This document shows, one piece after another, positions 43,910 to 55,869 of a stretch of 64,000 nt of DNA. Source of the stretch: Acanthopleura granulata (lineage: Eukaryota > Mollusca > Polyplacophora > Chitonida > Chitonidae); contig JABBOT010000037.1 in assembly GCA_016165875.1 (NCBI GenBank), forward strand, positions 2,542,001 through 2,606,000. Reading direction: 5' to 3'. The notes below the pieces were generated by a model, which saw only the letters and a list, made by a program, of their open reading frames with translations, searched no databases and was not told the origin of the DNA. Numbering within the stretch: position 1 is the stretch's first letter; the number at the start of each line of letters is the position of its first letter. The translations under genes and the position numbers were made by a program.

Positions 43910-44730
43910 GTGAGTAAACAAGAGCGTTTAAATCCACTGGACGAGTCTCAACACTTTGACCCAGAACTAGAATCGGATAGTGATGGAGACACGACTCTAA
44001 GTCTGCTTGGAGCACCAATATCAGAACCAGCTGTTGACTCAAATAAGGTCTGTGATGACACGGATTTATTGACTGAAATTGAGCAAGATCTCGAATCAGA
44101 TGAAGCTATTGGACCAAAAATTGGTGTAAAAGTGGCTAGGACTGTTGGCAATAGAGGGTCAAACAATAGATGACAAACTTCAGGCAAGTACAATCGGACA
44201 GAAAACTGTCACAAGATTTTTGTACCGAAAATCATCAATGCGTTTGCAAAACGTGTGGATCTGCGACAGTCTAATGTACAAAAAAATGTACTGAAGGCCT
44301 CTATAGCTGTAACACAGCTAACTGATACTTAGGATCCCACACCCTGGACTTAAAAGTCGGTCATGCCCATGGCAACGGACGCATTAGCCTTGTTAGTCCA
44401 CGCGTCATATGACATGTCGCTGAAGCGTGGACAAACTCTTCGCCCCTCTCTCGGTAAAGATATGCACGCAAGATGTGCCGGTCACCGAGATGTTGCTCGG
44501 GGATAACCTACAGCGATCGCTCAAAGAAGCGAAAGAGGCTGATAAAATCGCCTCGTCTGCATTCGACAAAGGCAGGAGTGACCAGATATGGAAAGGAAAA
44601 GGCTACAAATCTCAGAACAGAGGCGGACAGTCTCAAAGCCTTTGTGGGAAGTCTTTTTCAGGACGGAAGTACAACAACAACAATTATAAAACCCAAACAG
44701 GTGGACAAAAAACTAAGGCCTGTGGATAAC
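43910..44730 (+). pseudogene. DIRS gag-like region
   Basis: Acidic start (DPELESDSDGDTTLSLLGAP), a conserved gag-like stretch in shifted frames (KYNRTENCHKIFVPKI near 44185), then VTEMLLGDNLQRSLKEAKEA and a Gly/Asn/Lys tail (SGRKYNNNNYKTQTGG). At least three frame breaks. Confidence 0.6.
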
Positions 44731-44739
44731 TTACCTATT

Positions 44740-45810
44740 ATAGAGGTGATTGAATCTGAGTCATATTGTCCCACATTAATCTCTAACCTAGAGAGCCAAG
44801 TCCTCAATTCTAAAACAGGCAGAATTAGTCATTATTCTGATAGCTGGAATGAGGTATCATCTGACCCAGATATTCAGGGTGTGGTCAGTGGAGTTAAAAT
44901 AGATTTTGACAAATGGCCAAATCAATCAATTACTCCTCGTCCCACAAGATGCAATGAAGGAGAGGAAACAATCATAGGTGGAGAGGTTTTAAATCTTTTG
45001 AATAAGGCGGTGATTGAAAAATGTTATCATGAATGGAATGAGTTCATATCACCAGTCTTTGTTACTTTCAAAAAGGATGGCTCCCTCAGACTGATTTTAA
45101 ACTTGGAAGAACTGAATACATACGTTACCTACCACCATTTAAGATGGATTCTCTTGAGTCAGCTATCAAATTAATGGCCCCCAACTACTGTATGGCGAGT
45201 GTAGACTTCAAAGATGCTTTTTCAGCATTAAAATTCCTGAACCGTATAGAAAATTTTTAAAATTCATGTGGAAAAAAGAGCTGTATCAGTTCATCAGTAT
45301 CAGTAATGGGCTCGCATCTTGTCCTCGTATTTTTACAAAAATGTTAAAGCCTGTTTTCCCCAGTCTGAGAAACAGAGGTTACATATGTACTGGATACATT
45401 GATGACTCCTATTTACAAGGAGGAAGTTACAGTGAATGTGTGCAAAATGTCAAAGAAACTCACTTAATTTGACAGATTGGGATTTGTTGTTAATCCTAGT
45501 AAATCAAGCCTGATACCATCTCAGTGTATGACATATTTAGGATTTATTTTGGACTCCTAAAATATGACAGTGAGGCTTACACCAGAGAAAGCTGACAAAA
45601 TTCAGTTTGAATGCAATAAGTTACTTACCTGTACATCTCCAACTGTTCGATATGTGGCCAAAGTAATAGGTCTTATAATATGCAGGTTTCCTGGAGTCAG
45701 ATATGGACTCCTTCATTATCGAAATCTTGAAAATGACAAAATAATAAACCTGAAAGCCAGTAACTGGAGCTTTGATGGAAAGATGTCCTTGTTCTCTCAA
45801 TCGAGGTAAG
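44740..45810 (+). pseudogene. DIRS reverse transcriptase
   Basis: LLNKAVIEKCYHEWNEFISP and VFVTFKKDGSLRLILNLEEL are RT motifs; after a shift near 45150 follow APNYCMASVDFKDAF, then SNGLASCPRIFTKMLKPVF and the catalytic GYIDDSYLQGGSYSE. Later parts (RLTPEKADKIQFECN) lead to RNase H. Frame breaks near 45150, 45230, 45470 and a stop at 45560. Confidence 0.75.
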
Positions 45811-46639
45811 AACTATTGTGGTGGTGTAATAATATTCAGACAAGTTTTAATTTAGTATCAGAGACTCCACCTGATGTTGTTGTTAATACAGATGCATCTG
45901 AAAAAGTGTGGGGGACAGCCACTGCGGAGCCTGCCACTGGGGGGTCAGTGAACTCCAGAAGAGGCCAAAAACCACATAAGAGCTTTTGGCGGGCTTTTGG
46001 GGCCTCAAAAGTTTTGAATCTCGTTTAACGAACAAACATGTCCGTCTAAAGATGGACAACATAACAGCAGTAGCTACCATACACCACATAGGTACTAGTC
46101 ATTGTGATCAGCTTAATGATCTATGTTTTCAAATTTGGGAATGGTGAATTGCTAGAAACATTTGCTTAAGCAGCGCTCATGTTCCAGGGATTAAAAACTG
46201 CACAGCAGGTAAACAATCGCGAACACACAACACTGACATTGAGTGGAAGTTAGACAGTTCTTTGCTAAGGACAGGTTTCTCAAAACTACAAGTGCACTCA
46301 GATACAGATCTGTTTGCATCTAGACTGAACCGTCAGCCAGACAAATATGTTTCAGATAGGACTGACCCATACGCTTTTGCTGTGGATGCCTTTTCTTATC
46401 TTGGACGGACTATTTCTTCTGTGCTTTTTCTCCTTTCAGTATAATAAACAGAGTGCTGAAGAAAACCACAGAGGAGTAGATTGCAGGTGTAATTGTGGTT
46501 CCCAGGTGGTCTACACAGATATGGTACTCTCGACTGTTAAAGATGTTGACCGACCATCCAGTGCTTTTCCCGCAAGAGGAGAAAACTCTGCTTCTACCAG
46601 GAATACCCAACAAAACTCACCCACTCAGCCAAAAACTAG

Positions 46640-47560
46640 TGTTGATAATATGCCCCTTGTTAGCGGAGTCATCGCGAGTTCTGGAGTTCCATCACAGGCT
46701 GCTGACCTCATCCTTCGGTCATGGAGGACTGGAACTAAAAACCAATACAAAACTTACCTGGAGAGATGGAAATTCTTTTGCGCTGACAGAGATTTCGCCA
46801 TGTTAGAGCGAAGCCATAAATTTCTTAGCAAGTCTGGCTTCTTCTGCACTACAGCCAGATCAGCACTGTCTACCATCATAACTTTACGAAGTAGTGACAC
46901 TTTTGGGAACCACCCATTGGTACAAAGATTAATGAAAGGTGTTTTCGAAAAAATTCCCAGTTTTCCACAATACGTCCAGGCTTGGGATGTAAGTCATGTG
47001 TTCAGTTATCTGCGAACGGTATCGCCTCCATCAGAGTTGAATCTTAAGGACCTTACCCTAAAGGTAACAGTTATGTTCGCCTTATTAATAGCACAGAGGT
47101 GCCAAACTCTTTATTTAATTGATATTGATTCCATGTGTCTTACTGATTCTAAATGTATTATTACCACTGATTCAGTGTTATAAACGACCAAACCAGGGAA
47201 ACATTTAAAACCCATTGAGTTACTGGCCTACAAACCTGATGAAAAACTGTGCATTGTTGCTTTTATTTCAGAATATATTCAGCGAACCTCAGCTATTAGG
47301 GGGAGTAATACCTTATTGTTATTGAGCTATCAAAAACCTCACCAGCCTGTAACTACATAGACAATCTCACGTTGGATAAGGACAGTACTTTTAAAGTCTG
47401 GGATTAACACCAATATTTTTAATACTCACAGTACGCGATCAGCACCTGTGTCACAAGAGTAGTGTCCCCTTAGATATCATTCTATATAACGCTGGCTGGA
47501 GGGGTGAAGAAACCTTCGCTGGGTTTTGTAAGAAGCCAGTTATAACGGTTAACAACTATG
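46640..47560 (+). pseudogene. DIRS tyrosine recombinase, nucleophile lost
   Basis: Starts PSQAADLILRSWRTGTKNQY, then TLKVTVMFALLIAQRCQTLY holds the first catalytic Arg; after a stop at 47181 come THSTRSAPVS (H-x-x-R, about 47421-47450) and FAGFCKKPV, where the nucleophilic Tyr would be Cys (TGT, about 47526). Several further stops. Inactive. Confidence 0.7.
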
Positions 47561-47934
47561 GAGAGTTACTACTAAATCCCGCAATAGGTACATAAATTCT
47601 TTAGGCGTAAGTCAGTGCTGCTGAATTAGTAACAGTCGACAATGATATGTATACCCTGACTCATATATCATGATGAGGCCAAGTTATGTGCTTTATTACA
47701 TATAGTTTTATTTTATAACTGTTGGTCAATTCTCATGTCTCGCAAGCAGGGAGCTGCAGCACATGTTCCTTCTTTGCATGTGTTATTTTGTCATAGTAAC
47801 ACAATAAAAGTTGAGAGTAAGTTTCCTATTTAAAGCTTTGTGTTTTTCACATTCAAATTTGTGCATGCTGAATCACAAATATTACAGTGTTATTCTTATG
47901 GTCACAGACTCTAAAGTATCACGTGATTACGTGC

Positions 47935-48210
47935 GTAGACCTATGACTCGGTAGAATTAGAAAATTAAACGAGGCTTACCTGGAAGTTGAAGTTTTGTTC
48001 TGATTCTACCGAGTCATAGGTTAGGAACGAGGAATTACGTGCCCGCCCAAATATTTAGCCTTCCACGAAGTTGTAATTCCTCTTCTGTTACCACTCGGCT
48101 CTAAAGACTGATGTGTAGCATGCTCGCGCAATCTCACGTAATTCCTCGTTCCTGACCTATAACCAAACTTTAACTTACAGGTAAGTCTCGTTTAATTTTC
48201 TAATTATCTG
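47935..48210. repeat. Nested inverted repeats
   Basis: CCTATGACTCGGTAGAAT (47940) is inverted at 48003-48020; aattagaaaattaaacgag (47957) is inverted near 48188-48207; gaacgaggaattacgtg (48023) is inverted near 48139-48155. Together they could fold into a clover-like structure. Probably DIRS internal/terminal repeats. Confidence 0.65.
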
Positions 48211-48720
48211 AATTAAAGGCCTTTCTATTAAAGAGACATTATCCTAAAGAAGTAATAGACATCGGTATTGACAAAGCAAACATAATTGATATTTCAGTTT
48301 TAAGTACCATCAGACCGACTTCTAATATCGATACGCTTTCATTTATATGCACTCATAACCCTAACGATTTCAACTTTTTCCCAATTATCCACAACAACCG
48401 ACCACTGTTCTTGAATCAAATGATCGTCTCACTAAAATTTTCATCAAACCACAATTATAAACGGTAAAAGAAAATTTTAATAAACTTCTAACAAAGGCTC
48501 GGTTTACTACTAACTTAACACAAACCAGCTATACAACTTCTAAATGTGGAGCCTGCTCTAATTGTAACAAATTCTACATAGGCGACACCGGTGATTCATT
48601 AAGGAATCGATGTAGGGTATATAGGCAATAAATTAACACGCTAAGTTTACAGATTTAGCCAGCAATCGAAACATGACGCATCGTGTACACGTAACCTACA
48701 CAGTGGGCCCAAGTTCCACA
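48195..48720 (+). pseudogene. Penelope-like element, C-terminal fragment with GIY-YIG-type motif
   Basis: Reads RHYPKEVIDIGIDKAN, then LSFICTHNPNDFNFFPII and, near 48540, SKCGACSNCNKFYIGDTGDS LRNRCR (written in two parts), a Cys cluster followed by YIGDTG.SLRNR as in the GIY-YIG endonuclease of Penelope elements. Stops and shifts separate the pieces and RT is missing. Confidence 0.6.
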
Positions 48721-48744
48721 TAATGCCCTTTTCTATATTATCCG

Positions 48745-48900
48745 TGGATAAAGCACAATATCTCAGCCATATCGTGGCGAGAACAAGGTGGAACCACGAG
48801 ACAGTTCAGGTTTTCGATAGTGACATAAAAACATTGAAAACAAACCCAAAACGTACGGACATGATTAAAATCAAGTAAGAAAACCAAAACAGTTAAAACT
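48745..48900 (-). mobile_element. Truncated LINE tail
   Basis: aatatctcagccatatcgtg and the following sequence repeat the LINE 3' untranslated region; it abuts the tail of the full LINE. Confidence 0.6.
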
Positions 48901-49139
48901 GGAATGAATGAATGAATGATTATGGCTTAACGCCACATCGGCAATATCTCAGCCATATCGTAGCGAGAACAAGGTGGAAACACGAGAAAGTTCAGGTTTT
49001 CGATGGTGACATGAGAACATTAAAACCAAACCAAAAACGTACGGACATGATTAAAATAAGGTAAGAAAACCGAAACAGTTAAAACTCGAACACCAGCATA
49101 TTAAGGAAGTCTTATGACGAGTATGTATGAATTTAAAAT

Positions 49140-52100
49140 TTATATTTTATGATACAGGCCAATGGCCTTCAAATATTTTATGACAGCGTCGCCAGCGATG
49201 CTGTGAAACAAATCATATATCGAGTTTACTGTGTAGAATCTTTGCCGCACATGGGCAAAGTCCACATAGTCAACCAGGATATGTTTGATGCCGTATTCAG
49301 CAACACATCCAACACACTCGGAAGCACTGCTCCCATCCAGGATAAAATTGTGTGTTAGACGAGAATGCCCAACACGGCATCTTGTTAAAACCACTTGGTC
49401 TCTACGAGACATACCCAGTGTATAAGAGTTATGGCTAATGACGGGGTGAATAGCGTGCAGTTTATTACACACCTGCGCGCCCCATTCATCCTGCCAAAGG
49501 CGACGAATATACTTAAGAATGTTAGATTTAAAATCAGCGTATGGGATTATAACTTTTGATAAGGATTTATTTAGGGCAGCCTTTGCCTCCCTGTCCACGA
49601 CTGTGTTTCCATGGATACCAACATGGCTTGGTATCCAACAGAATATAATATCTTTGCCTCTTTTAATCAATTTTCTATGTAAGGCTAAAATATCCAGCAT
49701 AAGCGGGTTTTTGAATTTATTATTCTGCATTGCCAAAAGGCAGGAGAGCGAGTCACTGCATATCATTGCCCTCTGGGAACGCCCAGAGGAAACATGATAC
49801 GGCCAGGAGTATAGCCCTGGCTTCTGCAGAAAAGATAGACGATGAAGACGGAAGACGAAGAGAAGAGACCCGCTGTTCTAAGACAGCCGCAGCCGCAACC
49901 CTGTCCCCATCCTTCGACCCATCAGTGTATATAAATTTATAATTTGGATAATTAGCCTTAATTTCAGCAAAAGCTTGCTGAATTATAAGAGGATTTGTAT
50001 TCGTTTTATTATGTTGACGTAGATCAAATATTAGTTTAGGTTGTGGAAGAAGCCAGGGAGGAGACTCCGGTAAAGATACCGGAGCTATCTCCTCTAGCTT
50101 GATGTTAGCTTCCACAACATGGTCCAGCATACGAAGACCGAACCGAGGGATCTTGTTAGGACATTTAGTATATTTGTCTACATATGATGGATTGAAAATA
50201 CAGTCGTAGGCAGGGTTTGTTGGGTGAGCTTTAAGCTTTGTTGCATATTGAAGGCTGAGTTTAATACGTCGGTTATGTAAAGAAGGCTCATTGGCCTCCA
50301 CGTATAAACTCTCTACTGGTGAGGTTCTAAAGGCACCAAGGCTGAGCCTCAGACCTTGGTGATGGACCGGATCCAACATTTTAAGATATGATTTCCTAGC
50401 GGAACCATAAATGATGGACCCATAGTCCAATTTAGACCTCACCAGAGAACGATATAAATTAAGTAAAACAGATCGGTCAGCACCCCAATCGGTGCTAGAC
50501 ACGACCTTAATTATATCGAGAGCCTTTATACATTTAGCTTTAAGCGTTTTTATGTGAGGTATAAAAGATAGTTTACTATCGAATATAACTCCTAAAAATT
50601 TATTTTCCCCAACAATCTTCACTGGTTCACCACAAAATTTAAGCTCAGGGTCTAGATGAAGTTTGCGTTTATTGCAGAAATGCATACCGACGGTTTTAGA
50701 CGTAGAAAATCTAAAACCATTGGCAACTGCCCATTTCTCGATCTTATTGAGACAAAGCTGCAGTTGCCGCTCGATGTTATTCATATTTTTCGCCCGGTAG
50801 CATATCAGAAAATCATCTACATATAAACAACCCTCGGTTCCAGATGTTAATGTTTGGGCCAAGCTATTAATTTTGATGCTGAACAGCGTAGGTGAAAGGA
50901 TATTGCCCTGGGGTACACCCATCTCTTGCTCATAAGAGTCCGAAAGAGTGGACCCCACCCGTACTTTAAACTGACGATTTGATAAAAATTTGGATATAAA
51001 TATAGGTAATCGACCTTTAAGGCCCATATCCGCGAGGTCTTTTAAAATGCCATATTTCCATGTGGTGTCGTAGGCCTTTTCAAGGTCAAAAAATACTGAC
51101 ACCACATGTTCATTATTAATAAAACCATGGCGAATGAAACTTTCAAGTCGAACAAGGTGATCCACTGTGGATCTACCTTGACGAAAACCACATTGGATAT
51201 TAGATAGTAACTTGTTTATCATCCGTTCCATAGTCTTACAGACGCAACTGGTAAGAGCTATGGGACGGTAATTATTTGGATCAGTATGATCCTTACCCGG
51301 TTTGGGAACCGGGATAATACATGCCTCCCTCCATGAGGGTGGAAAATTACCAGTTATCCAAATATCGTTCAATAAGTCCAAGAGAGTCTCAAGTGGTTCA
51401 GCTGGTAAATGGTTCAGAAATTTATAATATACGTTATCAGGACCACATGCTGTATCATGTGCCTTTCTGAGTGCAGTTCTCAGTTCATCGATATTAAAAG
51501 GACGATTATAATCTTCTAAGTTTTTAGAAGAAAAGGGCAATTTCATTTTCTCCTTCTGGTTTTTGATATGTTGAAATTCTGAAGTATAATTCTCAGAAGA
51601 AGATTTTTTTGAAATGGATTCCGCTAATTTATTAGCTATATCGGATGGAGAAGTTAGTGTGTTATCTCCATCTTTCAAGTGCTGGACTTTTGCTTTTATT
51701 ATTTTTACCCTTTAGTTTCTGAACCATATTCCAGACCTTACGCATAGGTGTTTTGGACGTAATGCCTGAAACAAAGTTCCGCCAGCAAGATCGTCTCTTG
51801 GACTTAAGTAATCGACGAGCCTTAGCTGCCAGAATACGAACCTGGTTTAAATTTTTATCAGTAGGACAATGATTGAATATACGTTCGGCCCTTTTACGGT
51901 CCTTTATGGCTTTACGACAGTCATTGTCGTACCAGGGTTTACTTTTGGATTTTGGACTGGTCGAGGTCTTAGGGATAGTTCTATCTGCAGCTCGTAATAT
52001 AAGCTGATTAAATTTAAATATTGGGTCATCTGCTGCATTGAGAGTCTGTGGAGTGATATCAGCCTCACAGAACATCTCAAATGCCATCCAATCTGCTTTA

Positions 52101-52804
52101 TCGAACTTCCACCTAGCTACACGTTCTAAAGAATTAGAAGTGACATGCTCTAGGATAATAGGAAAATGGTCACTACCACAAAGATCCTCGTGCACTCTCC
52201 AAGAAAAATCCAGGAGAAGTGATGGATCAGTGATAGTGAGATCGATAGCAGAATAGATGCCATTACCCGCATGCAAATGAGTATTAGAACCATCATTGAA
52301 ATAACACAGTTCTTCCTTGGTTAAAAAATCTTCTACTACCTTGCCCTTATTATTTATATTGTTACTTCCCCATAAGGGGTTATGGGAATTAAAATCGCCC
52401 ATTATTACGAAGGGTGTAGGTAATTGTTCTTTCAAATTATGTAACTGTAAAGCTGACAAAGAAGTGTTCGGAGGAATATAAACCGAACACAAAGTGACTG
52501 TCTTAGACAATGAGACACGAACGGCCACAGCCTGAAGCTCTGTATCCAGAGCAACAGGACTGTGGATAATATTGTTATTTATGAAGATAGAGGAGCCGCC
52601 TGCAGCTCGCTCTTCTTCGTGACAAAATGTACTATAAAGTGAATAATTTTTGAGGGTTATTTTATCTTTGTCAGATTTCTTCAGGTGAGTTTTCTGAAGA
52701 CAAAGGGCAATGGGATTTAATGATTGGACCAGCTGTGTTATTTCAATCATATTAACCTTAAGACCTCGACAATTCCACTGTATAATTTTGTCGTATGTAG
52801 ACAT
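49140..52804 (-). pseudogene. LINE ORF2: endonuclease, RT and RNase H, two frameshifts
   Basis: Endonuclease 52804-51662: starts MSTYDKIIQWNCRGL, has GDFNSHNPLWGS and SDHFPI; the Glu of the usual QE-THL motif is Lys (LCLQKTHLKK). RT 51678-50000: FFDLEKAYDTTWKYGIL, GVPQGNILSPTLF, catalytic YVDDFLICYR. RNase H to 49140: FIYTDGSKDGDRV, SSIFSAEARAILLA, CSDSLSCLLAM, HVGIHGNTVVDREAK. Shifts: an extra T near 51692 (the rearranged copy has one fewer in this run) and one near 49760. Makes cDNA at nicked DNA in the nucleus when intact. Confidence 0.9.
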
Positions 52805-54171
52805 TACGGAGGGAGGCGTATAGGAGATTTCTCTTTATGTTTGGATCTAGGACGACCCTTCCTTGGAGATCGGCTGGAAGATCTCCCTGGTGCGGGTGAT
52901 GTATCCATCACATCCGCATCTGATGTTGAAGGGACAACGTCCTCCAACGATCCAAACCTGTTAAATGTTTGGACAGGATCTCGAGTGGCCTTAGAAAGAT
53001 GTTCTCTGGGGCCACTCGGTTTACTGGCTTTAATCTTACTACTTGGAGTTGTACTTTTGGATTTGTTTTCTTCATTATGATTTTTAGAGGGCTGAGGTTC
53101 AGGTTTATCAGTTTGTTTTACATTGTTTACTGGTTTTGTTTCTTGTACTGTGATGGTCTGAGTTGAACAAGAGTTCCGGGCAGGTTGAGCTGAAGGTTCC
53201 ACAGTGATCGAACTAGGTTTGTCGTTTCCAATGGGCCAAGTCAAAGAAGTTTGAGTTGCAACAGATGTTGCAGCTCGCTTGACCACATTGGCAAACGAAG
53301 TCTGCGGTGGCGTACTCGAAAGTGAGGCCAATTTGCGGGCCTCCTGATAGGAAATGTTGTTTTTAGTTTTTAAGTTTATTATTTGTTTTTCTTTAATGAA
53401 AAGAGGACAGTCCTTAGAGGAGGCCATGTGATCTCGGCCGCAATTGCAGCACTTGATTGTGCTGCTGCAGTCAAAACCATCATGACCTTCAGTGCCGCAT
53501 CTGAAACAAACCAGTTTATTTTTACATTGGCCTTTACCATGACCAAACTTTTGGCAATTAAAACATCGTGTCGGGTTAGGTATGTATAAATCCACATTAA
53601 CCCTATACGGGCCAATGTAGATATATGATGGTAGAGAGGTGCTATTAAATGTCAGCAGGTATGTGTTGAATTTGAGGATGTTGCCAGCTCTTTTTGTTGT
53701 GAAACGTTTCACTCTGACAACACCCTGTGGCTTTAATTCTGTACATATTTCCTCTTCAGTTAGGTCGAAAATATCCCCATCCCTGTCACGTATTATTCCC
53801 TGACAGCTGTTCAGGGTGTTGTGAGGGGATGTAAAAACGGATATATCAGAAATTTTATTTAGCGATAGTAAATTTTTAGATTGCTGTTTCCGGAAACATT
53901 CTATCAGAATGTCTCCGGATCGCAGCTTTTTCACATTTTTTAAAGTGCCTGCTGCACCCTCCAAGGCCCTCTTCAAAAGAAAGGGATGTATTTTCGAGGC
54001 CGGCTTTTGTTCACTCTTTGTTGAGAGAACAATAAAAGCCGGCCAACTTTCCTGTCCAATGTCTAGAGGGTCTGATAGAACCTCCAGCTTCCTCTTTTTA
54101 TCAGCCCCTGAATTCGGCTGAGACGACGATCGAATGTTAGAAAGATTTTTAGAAAGGTTTAGGGTATTCAT
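52804..54171 (-). CDS. LINE ORF1, nucleic-acid-binding gag-like protein
   Basis: An intact 455-residue frame. A central region (KPQGVVRVKRFTTKRAGNIL) resembles the RNA-recognition part of I-type ORF1. Three zinc knuckles follow: CFNCQKFGHGKGQC and CFRCGTEGHDGFDC (C-x2-C-x4-H-x4-C) and CCNCGRDHMASSKDC (variant spacing). The C-terminus is Lys/Ser/Pro-rich (RSSSRSPRKGRPRSKHKEKS). Its stop overlaps the ORF2 start as TAATG. Confidence 0.9.
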   Translation of the reverse strand: MNTLNLSKNLSNIRSSSQPNSGADKKRKLEVLSDPLDIGQESWPAFIVLSTKSEQKPASKIHPFLLKRALEGAAGTLKNVKKLRSGDILIECFRKQQSKNLLSLNKISDISVFTSPHNTLNSCQGIIRDRDGDIFDLTEEEICTELKPQGVVRVKRFTTKRAGNILKFNTYLLTFNSTSLPSYIYIGPYRVNVDLYIPNPTRCFNCQKFGHGKGQCKNKLVCFRCGTEGHDGFDCSSTIKCCNCGRDHMASSKDCPLFIKEKQIINLKTKNNISYQEARKLASLSSTPPQTSFANVVKRAATSVATQTSLTWPIGNDKPSSITVEPSAQPARNSCSTQTITVQETKPVNNVKQTDKPEPQPSKNHNEENKSKSTTPSSKIKASKPSGPREHLSKATRDPVQTFNRFGSLEDVVPSTSDADVMDTSPAPGRSSSRSPRKGRPRSKHKEKSPIRLPP

Positions 54172-54835
54172 AATAAATAATTAGGAATTCACCCCACGTG
54201 TTCCCCACCCACCACGGAGTGCCAACAAGGGCGATGCCTCAACCTGGGGATACCCGGCAGGAAAGACACCAAGGATTCCACATGGGGTATACTCAAATAG
54301 ATGGCCTTAATATGCGCACCCCATTCCCCACCCGAGCTCCTCCATCACCCAACCTATGAAGGAGGTTGCACATTAGACACGGACTACTTGAGTGACCCTA
54401 CAGCCACCGCCTCAAACGCAATCCCACGAACGAAATTTGAGAAAAAATCATTTGTTCTCTAAGGAGTGTATATAGAGAGAAGTTTTGGGACCACGCAGAG
54501 CCAGGCGTGACCAGCCGATTGATCGGATCGGGCCATCCGACCGCCCGTCTTTGGAGAAGTAAGGGCCGAAGTGGAGTGTTGGGCGTGAGGATCTCGCAAG
54601 ATAAACCCGCCCTCAGCCACCAGGATCCCGTCCTCCCCCATCACGGGTCGCAACCCACGGCAAACAGGTTGCCCCTTTTAGTCGCCTTGTACGACCAGCC
54701 CGGAGAGGCTGTGGAACTATTCTATTCACCGGAACCACACGGGAGAGCCCTAGGTTAGTCGCCTCGTACGACAAGCTTGCCTAGAGAACTGGGGCCCTAT
54801 TCTTTTCACTCCCGGGAACCCCACGGGGGGGCAGA
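54172..54835 (-). promoter_or_regulatory. LINE 5' leader, presumed internal promoter
   Basis: GC-rich leader also found in 5'-complete fragments at 24062, 24880 and 29470-30085; it starts near ccccgtggggttcccgggag. The repeated survival of leader pieces suggests a promoter-bearing 5' end. Confidence 0.55.
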
Positions 54836-54924
54836 GCTAGAGATTTTTGACCAAACAAGTGCAAAGTTCCTATCTGATAAATTTGCTCCATTGCTGTCAC
54901 CTTAACATGTCCATTTTATGTTTC

Positions 54925-55864
54925 GGATTAGGGGAAGCACGCATCCATGCTGCTGTCTTGATGTTTGCCTTAGAAGATTTTGATGCAAAAGACTACCGAA
55001 CTTTACCTGACGAGAAATCCTGTACTGATATAGTCTTCTACTGGGCCGCTGCCGAAATACACAAGTTGAACCACGACCAATAAAGGAAATGAATTTTTCT
55101 CATCCAATTTTTGGAAAACAAAAGCGATCACCGTTCATCCAGCCGCAAAAAGTTCTGTCAAAAAGGCCGAAACGAAATGATGCTCTGTAGAGAGAAAGGG
55201 TGAATGATCTAAAAAGAGAAGTGGAAGAGAGTGTTCCAGGATGTGACTTTTTGGGTCATTTCCCGTTGTCGTCACCCAAAGTACCTGAGGCTGAGTATGA
55301 AGAGGTAACAACAGCTTCACCATGGATCGAGATAGAACCTGCAGATCTCAGCCAGTCACCTCCAGTTGAGTCCCCTGATGAAAGGTAGGTTGTATCAAGT
55401 CAGATTGAAAGCGACAAGACATATGCAGAAGCAGATAGAACTTGACTCGCGGCCAGGCGAGTAACCCATTGTGGTTTGAAAGTAAAAGGGGAAGAATTAC
55501 TGCCTGTATTTGTAAGGATGTTGTTACTTTTGGTACTAGGCTACAAAGTTCAGAGCGGTTAGCAAATACAATCATGCAGAAGGCAAAACAGGTCACAACA
55601 GCTGCTATGAGGTACAACATTTATAACGAGGAGGCTGCTGTGAAAAAGTATGAGGCAATCAATGGTGTGAAGACAGAGGAGAGCGGACTGGTGGTAGATT
55701 TAGATCACAGTGAAATAGCATGCAGTCCTGATCCTTTAACCTGTGACAGTTCAACAAAAGCGCCAGGGTTAGTTGAAGTGAAATGCCTTTTCAGCTGTGG
55801 AGACAAAGTAGTATTTGATACTGTTAAACAAGAAAGCAGGCTTCCCTTTTCTTACAGTAAATGA
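54925..55864 (+). pseudogene. SWIM tail and YqaJ-type exonuclease domain, decayed
   Basis: Opens GLGEARIHAAVLMFALEDFD, the distal half of a SWIM finger (Cys of the C-x-H replaced by Arg), then LPDEKSCTDIVFYW. A 1-bp loss near 55061 shifts to EPRPIKEMNFSHPIFGKQKR; further breaks near 55180 and 55390. From 55442 the frame TRGQASNPLWFESKRGRITA, then AMRYNIYNEEAAVKKYEAIN and STKAPGLVEVKCLFSC match the YqaJ nuclease fold, with the E-x-K of its active site (VEVKC). The frame ends at 55864. Confidence 0.7.
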
Positions 55865-55869
55865 TAGTT

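Larger units (their letters stand above)
43450..47580 (+). mobile_element. DIRS-type retrotransposon, decayed
   Basis: In order on the plus strand: gag-like region (43910-44510), RT (44750-45480), RNase H-like (45560-46330) and tyrosine recombinase (46640-47560), which is the DIRS order. A TATA-like gcttatataggac is at 43531. Many stops and shifts are present. The right side leads into inverted repeats at 47940-48207. Confidence 0.8.
48901..54835 (-). mobile_element. I-clade LINE, near full length
   Basis: Minus strand, 5.9 kb: leader (54835-54172), ORF1 (54171-52804), ORF2 (52804-49140), 3' untranslated region and (ATTC)n tail ending at 48901. The presence of endonuclease, RT and RNase H places it in the I group, resembling the Nimb-type LINEs of snails. 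ORF2 has two single-base shifts, so the copy is dead but recent. No target duplication was worked out. Confidence 0.85.

Noticed and set aside
48901..48920. Shared SINE-LINE tail hypothesis
   Set aside because: The SINE at 25491 seemed to carry the LINE tail, but the tail belongs to the minus-strand LINE inserted beside it; the SINE at 59818 has a different tail.
49519..49942. Plus-strand frames opposite LINE ORF2 and ORF1 (also 52724-53166, 53909-54121)
   Set aside because: Antisense shadows of the LINE coding strand without features of their own.
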